Shown in pieces: positions 1 to 4,526 of a DNA stretch of 5,459 nucleotides. The stretch is from contig JARIAA010000258.1 in the NCBI GenBank assembly GCA_029264635.1, positions 1-5,459 of the forward strand, read 5' to 3'. The notes beneath the pieces were generated by a model that saw only the letters and a list, made by a program, of their open reading frames with translations, had not been told where the DNA came from and did no database searches. This stretch comes from Psychrobacter sp. Lineage in GTDB: Bacteria; Pseudomonadota; Gammaproteobacteria; Pseudomonadales; Moraxellaceae. Within the stretch, counting starts at the first letter, position 1, and every line of letters begins with the position of its first letter. The translations under genes and the position numbers were made by a program.

Positions 1-136
1 AAATGGCAAGTGTAAAAATAAACATTAATAGCAAAATGATTTCATGACTCTCTAAATATTATAAACAACGGTAAGCTTTTGTTTTTACTAATATTAGACG
101 CGGTTTTACATTTTTCTATTAGAAAATTTGAGCTGT

Positions 137-151
137 TCCTATACGATAGGA
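137..151. promoter_or_regulatory. Operator-like dyad upstream of the 230 gene
   Basis: TCCTAT-acg-ATAGGA is a perfect 6-bp inverted repeat with a 3-bp centre, about 80 bp before the start codon at 230. The size and spacing suit a dimeric regulator, but no known operator consensus is recognised. In AT-rich DNA such a dyad can arise by chance. Confidence 0.25.
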
Positions 152-193
152 CATAGAGATATATGAACAAAGCTATCTGTAGTTTCTTAGTCT

Positions 194-199
194 TATAAA
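194..199 (+). promoter_or_regulatory. Possible -10 box for the 230 gene
   Basis: TATAAA followed by T would place a transcription start near 206 and give a leader of about 24 bases. There is no good -35 hexamer 16-18 bp upstream and no extended -10 TG, so this is a weak call based on one box and its position. Confidence 0.2.
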
Positions 200-229
200 T
201 TTCAAATCATACATAAGGATACAATTATA

Positions 230-607
230 ATGGATGTCAAAGCATTATTCAAAAAAGGTATAGAAAAAGAATTACTGGATGTTGAGGATTATATTTTTGT
301 GCCAAAGCGCATGGATATGATTGTCGATGAAGGGGATTTGGCGTGTATGTTAAACAGTGATGGTAGTGTCAATATTTTTTATACTAAGAATGGCATTACC
401 GATGTGAGAGCAGCCGCTCGTAAGCATCCTTTTACCGATTTTGAAACAGAGCTACATCACGGCTTGTATGATGATGTGATTGACGATCTGATTGACGGCG
501 TGAACGAAATCCTAGACGGTCATTCAAAATACTTTCGTAGTACTAAAGTCTTGCCAGCAACTGCTCCTTTGCCAGATCATTCAGTGATCACAGAAGCTGA
601 TAAATGA
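230..607 (+). CDS. Acidic hypothetical protein, 125 aa
   Basis: I do not recognise this family. The ATG at 230 is preceded by a TAAGGA ribosome binding site (214-219) about 10 bases upstream, and the frame ends in TGA at 605-607, so it looks like a genuine complete gene. The protein has no signal peptide and no membrane segment, so it is probably cytoplasmic. It is acidic, with 25 Asp/Glu against 14 Lys/Arg, and has a single cysteine (Cys39). The N-terminal third looks like mixed helix and strand. Residues 70-98 form an Asp-rich, probably helical segment (YDDVIDDLIDGVNEIL). The tail after residue 105 is Pro/Ala/Thr-rich and probably disordered. No catalytic motif is visible. It stands alone on its strand, with no neighbour to suggest a role. 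Existence of the gene is fairly sure; its function is unknown. Confidence 0.82.
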   Translation: MDVKALFKKGIEKELLDVEDYIFVPKRMDMIVDEGDLACMLNSDGSVNIFYTKNGITDVRAAARKHPFTDFETELHHGLYDDVIDDLIDGVNEILDGHSKYFRSTKVLPATAPLPDHSVITEADK

Positions 608-639
608 TAGTAAAGTGATTGCTTATTAGATAATGATGC

Positions 640-667
640 TTCATATATAGCCGATACTCAATAAAAT
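640..667 (+). promoter_or_regulatory. Possible promoter before the structured element
   Basis: TTCATA (640-645, four matches to TTGACA), a 16-bp spacer and TAAAAT (662-667, five matches to TATAAT) would start transcription near 674, just ahead of the inverted repeat at 687. It is a pattern match only, in AT-rich DNA where such matches are common. Confidence 0.25.
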
Positions 668-686
668 AGATACATTATTCAATAAC

Positions 687-775
687 GCGAAACTGGTAAA
701 AATTTTTTAGCTTGCTGTAGCTAGCTGCTTGATGTTGCAAGACCAACATTGACCAACTAACTATCCTAGTTTCGC
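687..775 (+). ncRNA. Putative structured RNA element, unknown class
   Basis: The ends can pair: GCGAAACTGG (687-696) with CCTAGTTTCGC (765-775), ten base pairs with one bulged T at 767. Inside are two perfect hairpins: TAGCT/AGCTA (708-712 with 719-723, six-base loop) and ATGTTG/CAACAT (732-737 with 744-749, loop CAAGAC). A direct repeat of GACCAAC lies at 741-747 and 751-757. Six bases after the closing stem comes a T-run (782-787), and a promoter-like pair lies just upstream. This layout suits a small RNA of roughly 100 bases. It matches no RNA family I can name. The T-run is set further from the stem than in a classic intrinsic terminator. A short mobile-element remnant with terminal inverted repeats is the main alternative. 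Confidence 0.3.
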
Positions 776-800
776 TGTATCTTTTTTATATTGGATTGAC

Positions 801-833
801 TATATCTACGCTTTATATATCTACGCTTTATAT
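801..833. repeat. 15-bp tandem repeat, about 2.2 copies
   Basis: TATATCTACGCTTTA occurs exactly at 801-815 and again at 816-830, followed by TAT, the start of a third copy. It lies between the structured element and the hairpin at 838. The copies are identical, which suggests recent slippage or a doubled binding site. Confidence 0.8.
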
Positions 834-837
834 TCAT

Positions 838-880
838 AAAGACACAGGATACATGTTCGCTAAATGTATTTTGTGTCTTT
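838..880 (+). terminator. Long hairpin, likely rho-independent terminator
   Basis: The left arm 838-854 (AAAGACACAGGATACAT) pairs with 864-880 around a 9-base loop: nine Watson-Crick pairs, two G-U pairs and six more Watson-Crick pairs. As plus-strand RNA all 17 positions pair, and the arm runs into TTTTTACTTTTT. On the minus strand the two G-U positions become A-C mismatches and the T-tract is weak. It therefore best ends plus-strand transcription from the 230 gene or the element at 687. Because it lies just past the stop of the minus-strand lipoprotein gene, it may also serve that gene less efficiently. Confidence 0.65.
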
Positions 881-896
881 TTACTTTTTACACTAT

Positions 897-1286
897 TTAT
901 GACTGAACAATACTACTGTAGCAGCTCTGAAGCGACTTGGCGACGACTCTCGTCACCAGCTGAGTACGATACGTAGGATCTATGGCGGCGTTACCCAGCT
1001 CAACGATAGTCACTTGCTGCGGTGCTTGTTCACTGACGCAGCTACAAACCTTATCTTGTATCGCTTCTTCTTGCATGTCGGTCATAGCCGCACTGGCAAT
1101 ACGCCAAGCCGGCTGCTTTTCAATTTGACTACGGCATTGGTTATCAATCGCGGCTTTAAAAACATTCATACCAATCTCATTCGCTGTGCCCATTGTGTCG
1201 CCTGCATTAGTATTTGAACCCGTCGCTGCACATCCTGCCAAGCCAAATGCTGCAAGCATCATGGTTGAAACTAAGTGTTTTTTCAT
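897..1286 (-). CDS. Small cysteine-containing lipoprotein, 129 aa
   Basis: The start at 1286 is chosen because AAGGA lies six bases upstream (1293-1297 on the plus strand) and the product then begins with a textbook lipoprotein signal: MKK, a hydrophobic stretch, and the lipobox Leu16-Ala17-Gly18-Cys19. A longer reading from a TTG at 1391 would put the start inside the -35 box. After cleavage at Cys19 the mature protein is about 111 residues. Ala at position +2 gives no inner-membrane retention signal, so outer-membrane anchoring by the Lol pathway is expected. The mature part has a Gly/Thr/Asn-rich linker, then a mostly helical domain with Cys51, Cys81, Cys83 (a CSC motif) and Cys122; the four could form two disulfides in the periplasm. 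I do not recognise a named family, and the function is unknown. The gene is monocistronic and divergent from the peptidase gene at 1507. Confidence 0.85.
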   Translation of the reverse strand: MKKHLVSTMMLAAFGLAGCAATGSNTNAGDTMGTANEIGMNVFKAAIDNQCRSQIEKQPAWRIASAAMTDMQEEAIQDKVCSCVSEQAPQQVTIVELGNAAIDPTYRTQLVTRVVAKSLQSCYSSIVQS

Positions 1287-1361
1287 GGTTTTTCCTTCAA
1301 TGTTTTCAGTAGTGTTGGTCGCTTGATGGACTATAGCAAATAAACCTCTGAATCTGAGATT

Positions 1362-1391
1362 TTTATAGCTTGTAAATGAGGCAGTTTTCAA
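1362..1391 (-). promoter_or_regulatory. Promoter of the lipoprotein gene
   Basis: Read on the minus strand, TTGAAA (1386-1391) and TATAAA (1362-1367) are separated by 18 bp, a good sigma-70 pair with five matches in each box. Transcription would start near 1355, giving a leader of about 70 bases before the ATG at 1286. It supports the shorter start of that gene. Confidence 0.6.
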
Positions 1392-1437
1392 TTACTTTTT
1401 ATGGGAAGTCACATTTATTTAGAGCGTGTTCAGCACT

Positions 1438-1443
1438 TATAAA
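1438..1443 (+). promoter_or_regulatory. Possible -10 box of the peptidase gene
   Basis: TATAAA lies about 64 bases before the ATG at 1507. The -35 region 17 bp upstream (TTATTT, 1415-1420) is poor, so the promoter may be weak or activator-dependent, if this is the right site. Confidence 0.25.
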
Positions 1444-1493
1444 TAGACTCCGCCATCGATGTCAGTGTCATGAAGGTTAAACCTACCCCAACC

Positions 1494-1499
1494 AAGGAG
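1494..1499 (+). promoter_or_regulatory. Strong ribosome binding site of the peptidase gene
   Basis: AAGGAG ends seven bases before the ATG at 1507, a near-ideal Shine-Dalgarno sequence and spacing. It fixes the start codon. Confidence 0.8.
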
Positions 1500-1506
1500 C
1501 GGTGCA

Positions 1507-3558
1507 ATGGCTATCAAATTATCACAACTTACGCTATCTGTGGTCGCAGTGCTAAGCGCACTAGTGGGAACACAGTCATGGGCCGCTGCTGAATATGGGG
1601 CCTATGGCACAGAAACAGCGCTCACACTGGCCCGTAACTACGCTGGAAGGTATACAGGCTCTGATACAGAACCACGAGCCGCCGATTATATGCAGCAGCG
1701 TATGACCATCGAAGGTAGCAATAATCCAGTTGATCTTCGAAGTTTTGAGTTTACCGCTCCATACGGATTGTTTAAAGACCAGCAGCTCACGAGTAATAAT
1801 GTGGTCGTGACTCAATTGGGAACGGCTAAGACTGACAGAACGTTATTTGTAGGTGCCCATTATGATTCTGCGGTCGCCTATCCAAATTACCAAAACCTAG
1901 AGGCGCTAGATGATAATGCTTCTGGCGCTGGTGTCTTGTCAGAATTGGTTCGAAACTTGAATGGTATCGAGACCGAGCACGACGTTCAGTTTGTCGCCTT
2001 TGGTGCTGAAGAAGGCGGGTTCAATGGCTCAAAAGCTTTTGTTGAGGCATTGAGCACCGCAGAAAAATCAAACGCGCTGGGTATGGTTAACTTGGATAGC
2101 TTAATCACAGGCGACATCATGTATGCCAACGCTGGTCGAAACGCGTATGACGATAACGGCCAAGAGATAGCGGCCAATGTGAGCTTGCGTGACAATGCGC
2201 TTCGTATCGCAAAGGAGCTAGGTATTGACTTTCAAGTGAACCCAGCCATTGTTGCGCCAGGTGAGTCTGAGCCATACGAGCCTTATGGTGTTGGCTGCTG
2301 TAGCGACCAAGAGTCTTTTGATGGTGTCATGCCAGTGGTAGGATTTGAGGCGACAAATTGGGGCTTGGGCCCTGATTATGATGGTTATACGCAGACTGAT
2401 AATCCAAAGATTCCAGAGGGCTATACGTGGCACGATCCTGCTTTAGACAATGAAGCTGTGCTGCTAGATGCGTTTGGTGAGGCGCGTATCGCTCAAAGAA
2501 TGCGAGATTATGCGCGTATCATTACTCGATTAATCGTTGAGCAAACCAATGCAGACATCGTGCAATCAATGAAAAGCGCTATTACTCTACAAAATACGAT
2601 GAGTAAGCATTTAAAAAGCAGCGCGACGGATTCGCACTCCCCAGTGCTTGAGCGCGCCAACTTCCTTGCCTTAAATGCCATTGATCAACTTGCACCGCTT
2701 GATTCTGAATCGCGTACTCATGTATGGGTTGATGGTTCGCAAAGTTATATAGATGCTGATGATGGGGCAGAGGGCAGACGAGCGCAGATTGGACTATACG
2801 GAGAGTACACTTTACAGCCTAATTGGCGTATAGGCGCAGGCTTGCTTGGCACCAACCAAAACAATAAGAATGTGGACAATAGTATCAAAAAGGACACCAG
2901 CTACGGTGTTCAAGCTTACTCTTTACTCGGTGGCAAAAATACGCCATGGTGGAATACCACGTCTTTGAGCCTATCTCGACATGATTTGGATACCAATCGA
3001 ACCGTAAGATTGGATGGCAATGATGGTATGAATATCATTGATAATAGTGAACGTGGTAAGGTTGATGCGGATGTATTTAGTGCGCATAATGAGTTGGGGT
3101 ATAATTTTATCCTTAATAAAAATATCGCCCACGGTGCTTATTTAGGTCTTAATTATAGCCAGATCGACATCGATGATTATACGAGTGGCAGTGCTAACTC
3201 TCGTACGGCTCTCGATATCGATGACACCTCAAACGATGCTTGGGATTCAGAGCTTGGTTATCAATTGCAGTATCGCTTTAACATGGCGGACATGCCTGTT
3301 AAGCTACAAAGTAAGCTTGCTTATGTACATGTGATTGAAGAGGGATTAATAAACAATTTATCAGCGACCGCTTTAGCGGATGGTCAACAAAGACAAGTAA
3401 GAGTCGGCCAAGATAACGATGATGATTATGGACGTTTTAACCTTGGTATCAGTAGTAAGGTTCATAGTAACGTTTATGCTTATTTAAATGGTGACACTAC
3501 TTTTGCACGTGATAACAAAGACAGCTCAGTACAGTTAGGTTTGCAGTATGAGTTTTAA
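1507..3558 (+). CDS. Autotransporter M28 (Iap-like) zinc aminopeptidase
   Basis: This 683-residue protein is a secreted metallopeptidase carried by its own outer-membrane barrel (type V secretion). Residues 1-26 or 1-28 are a Sec signal peptide (hydrophobic core, then SWA/AAA). Residues about 29-345 are an M28 domain with the expected two-zinc ligands in order: His118 (GAHYDS), Asp135 (DDNASG), Glu168 general base and Glu169 (AEEGG), Asp197 (NLDS) and His309 (WHDPALDN). The GVGCC, EATNW.LG and WHD..LDN signatures match what I remember of E. coli Iap, the periplasmic aminopeptidase that trims N-terminal Arg from alkaline phosphatase, more than other M28 members. Residues about 345-400 are a helical, Ser/Thr-containing linker. 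About 400-683 is a beta-barrel of usual autotransporter length, ending in alternating hydrophobics and terminal Phe (QLGLQYEF), the BAM signal. The only cysteines are adjacent, Cys264-Cys265. It is probably displayed on the cell surface to release amino acids from peptides; substrate specificity is inferred only. It is monocistronic, with a terminator downstream. Confidence 0.93.
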   Translation: MAIKLSQLTLSVVAVLSALVGTQSWAAAEYGAYGTETALTLARNYAGRYTGSDTEPRAADYMQQRMTIEGSNNPVDLRSFEFTAPYGLFKDQQLTSNNVVVTQLGTAKTDRTLFVGAHYDSAVAYPNYQNLEALDDNASGAGVLSELVRNLNGIETEHDVQFVAFGAEEGGFNGSKAFVEALSTAEKSNALGMVNLDSLITGDIMYANAGRNAYDDNGQEIAANVSLRDNALRIAKELGIDFQVNPAIVAPGESEPYEPYGVGCCSDQESFDGVMPVVGFEATNWGLGPDYDGYTQTDNPKIPEGYTWHDPALDNEAVLLDAFGEARIAQRMRDYARIITRLIVEQTNADIVQSMKSAITLQNTMSKHLKSSATDSHSPVLERANFLALNAIDQLAPLDSESRTHVWVDGSQSYIDADDGAEGRRAQIGLYGEYTLQPNWRIGAGLLGTNQNNKNVDNSIKKDTSYGVQAYSLLGGKNTPWWNTTSLSLSRHDLDTNRTVRLDGNDGMNIIDNSERGKVDADVFSAHNELGYNFILNKNIAHGAYLGLNYSQIDIDDYTSGSANSRTALDIDDTSNDAWDSELGYQLQYRFNMADMPVKLQSKLAYVHVIEEGLINNLSATALADGQQRQVRVGQDNDDDYGRFNLGISSKVHSNVYAYLNGDTTFARDNKDSSVQLGLQYEF

Positions 3559-3661
3559 TTATGGATAAAGAAAAAGTCTGTTTGATACCTAGGTTCTATA
3601 GCGGTATTTTGTATTAGTCATTGTTACAATCAAATGAAATTAGTATTTCAATGCTCATTAA

Positions 3662-3696
3662 AAAACCAGCTAAGACAAAGCGCCTTAGCTGGTTTT
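3662..3696. terminator. Bidirectional rho-independent terminator
   Basis: AAAACCAGCTAAG (3662-3674) and CTTAGCTGGTTTT (3684-3696) form a perfect 13-bp stem with a 9-base loop. On the plus strand it runs into TTTTATTTTAT; on the minus strand it runs into six T's (complement of 3660-3665). It lies between two convergent genes, about 100 bases after the peptidase stop and 25 bases after the stop of the minus-strand gene, and should end both transcripts. Confidence 0.9.
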
Positions 3697-3720
3697 ATTT
3701 TATACAGCTATCTCATAGTT

Positions 3721-4236
3721 TTAGACATTCTTACCGTGTTGTTTTTGTTGGATGTCTTTGGCCAATTTATAACATTCTTCAATGTGATCGTTAGCAATTT
3801 TCTTAAAAATGGTATAACCAATTGTAGCTGCAACCAATTGACCGCCCAGTGGGACAAATTTGGTCACTTGCTTAGCTGCGATACGACCGCCAAAACCCTG
3901 AATAGTCTTTTTGACAATACCCCGCGTTGCCATTAGACCAGCAAAGTCGACCGTACGATCTTTTAGCGCATTCCAATGGATTTGACGTGACTCTAAGTCA
4001 ACGGCTGACTCACGACCTTCGATTAAACCGAAGCGCTCGCTAATGTCAGGTAATAGATGGGTCAACATACCAGCATCAACAGCGACATCGAGAAATGGGA
4101 CAGGGATGATCGCAACACCAGCAGAATATTTAGCGCGTTTTTTAACAAGCTTGTGACATTCCTTTTTGATTTGATCCAAATCCAAATTTGGGTCAATGGT
4201 ATTTGGCAGTCTTTCAGCAGCTGGAGTGGTTTTCAT
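3721..4236 (-). CDS. DUF697/YcjF-like hypothetical protein, 171 aa
   Basis: The start at 4236 has AAGGA six bases upstream (4243-4247 on the plus strand) and a promoter close by, so the start is firm. The protein has no signal peptide. A charged N-terminal helix (residues 18-36, rich in Lys) leads into a hydrophobic segment at about 37-61 containing the IPVPFLDVAVDAG pattern. A polar middle follows (70-98), then a second Gly-rich hydrophobic segment at about 114-147 (KFVPLGGQLVAATIGYTIF), and a Lys/Gln-rich tail. The order, in which a Pro-Asp hydrophobic hairpin is followed by a Gly-rich second one, resembles the DUF697 domain found in YcjF and GTPase-linked membrane proteins. The EcsC family is a possible alternative. 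Those proteins are usually larger; here the domain stands alone, without a GTPase. It is probably membrane-associated and its function is unknown. It is convergent with the peptidase gene and divergent from recJ. Confidence 0.75.
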   Translation of the reverse strand: MKTTPAAERLPNTIDPNLDLDQIKKECHKLVKKRAKYSAGVAIIPVPFLDVAVDAGMLTHLLPDISERFGLIEGRESAVDLESRQIHWNALKDRTVDFAGLMATRGIVKKTIQGFGGRIAAKQVTKFVPLGGQLVAATIGYTIFKKIANDHIEECYKLAKDIQQKQHGKNV

Positions 4237-4262
4237 AAAGCGTCCTTATAAATAAATAGGTA

Positions 4263-4290
4263 ATAATAAAACAAAAGCTCAGGGGTTCAA
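4263..4290 (-). promoter_or_regulatory. Promoter of the DUF697-like gene
   Basis: On the minus strand, TTGAAC (4285-4290) and TATTAT (4263-4268) lie 16 bp apart. The start of transcription would be near 4256, giving a leader of about 20 bases with the AAGGA site in it. Both boxes and the distance fit sigma-70 well. Confidence 0.55.
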
Positions 4291-4335
4291 TAGGGAACAA
4301 GTGTTTTAGATGGTTACCATTTTATGGATTTATAA

Positions 4336-4371
4336 ATGGCATACAATCATTGCTTTGTAGCAAAATGCCAT
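4336..4371. repeat. Nested inverted repeat
   Basis: ATGGCAT (4336-4342) pairs with ATGCCAT (4365-4371). Inside it, TTGCT (4350-4354) pairs with AGCAA (4359-4363) around the loop TTGT. There is no T-tract of terminator type directly after it, and it sits upstream of both flanking genes, so a regulator site or leader structure is more likely than a terminator. Confidence 0.5.
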
Positions 4372-4405
4372 AACTATGCACATTTTTTGTAAATAACTCA
4401 CCATA

Positions 4406-4434
4406 TTGAATAATTAATCAACAAATAGTATTAA
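4406..4434 (+). promoter_or_regulatory. Candidate recJ promoter overlapping a dyad
   Basis: TTGAAT (4406-4411), a 17-bp spacer and TATTAA (4429-4434) could start transcription near 4441. The -35 box is part of the near-perfect dyad TTGAATAATTAATCAA (4406-4421, one mismatched pair), so a bound regulator would cover it. The extended -10 site at 4480 is a competing choice. Confidence 0.3.
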
Positions 4435-4479
4435 AAGTTAAAATAGCAAGCAATTGTCAGTGCGGCATATAAACGGCAG

Positions 4480-4489
4480 TGCTATAAAT
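4480..4489 (+). promoter_or_regulatory. Extended -10 promoter candidate for recJ
   Basis: TGCTATAAAT carries the TGn extension and five of six -10 bases, which can work without a -35 box. Transcription would start near 4495 and leave a leader of about 30 bases before the ATG at 4527. A TTGTCA upstream (4454-4459) is too far away (23 bp) to be its partner. Confidence 0.4.
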
Positions 4490-4526
4490 TATCATTGTCA
4501 CTACCAAGCAAAATCAGTAAAATACA

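Larger units (their letters stand above)
1..229. other. AT-rich intergenic region, no gene
   Basis: No credible coding frame or RNA gene is visible here. The stretch is very AT-rich. It contains a perfect 10-bp palindrome CTAATATTAG (88-97), a short hairpin TTTTCT-att-AGAAAA, and the dyad listed separately at 137-151. It presumably holds the promoter and leader of the gene starting at 230, but no convincing -35/-10 pair is obvious. Confidence 0.6.
608..896. other. Gene-free structured intergenic region
   Basis: No open frame of useful length is present; the few ATGs are closed within a few codons. The region holds a possible promoter (640-667), a multibranched inverted-repeat element (687-775) followed by a T-tract, a 15-bp tandem repeat (801-833) and a long hairpin (838-880). 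Together these could be a small RNA unit, or a long structured 3' UTR of the gene ending at 607, which has no terminator of its own right after its stop. Confidence 0.5.
4237..4526. other. Divergent promoter region, rich in dyads
   Basis: This 290-bp region separates the DUF697-like gene (leftward) and recJ (rightward). It carries promoters for both, a perfect 11-bp dyad ATGGT-t-ACCAT (4310-4320), a nested inverted repeat (4336-4371) and an AT-rich dyad (4406-4421). No small gene or RNA gene is evident. Confidence 0.5.

Noticed and set aside
687..775. Terminal inverted repeats of an insertion sequence
   Set aside because: No transposase frame fits in 89 bp and no clear target-site duplication flanks it. 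A MITE-like remnant is still possible and is given as an alternative.
801..833. Tandem repeat as a possible CRISPR fragment
   Set aside because: The copies abut directly, with no spacers, and the unit is only 15 bp; no cas gene is nearby.
1014..1217. Plus-strand frame of 67 codons inside the lipoprotein gene
   Set aside because: It is antisense to a well-supported gene, with no ribosome binding site and no recognisable product.
1287..1391. A 35-residue N-terminal extension of the lipoprotein gene starting from TTG at 1391
   Set aside because: The TTG is the first part of the -35 box, the extension would bury the signal peptide, and the ATG at 1286 has a good ribosome binding site.
3635..3650. 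Small hairpin TGAAAT-tagt-ATTTCA after the peptidase gene
   Set aside because: The stem is short and AT-rich with no T-tract, and the strong 13-bp terminator lies just downstream.
3634..3936. Plus-strand frame of 100 codons over the terminator and the DUF697-like gene
   Set aside because: It runs through a strong terminator hairpin and is antisense to a gene with its own promoter and start signals; its hydrophobic look comes from the complementary strand.
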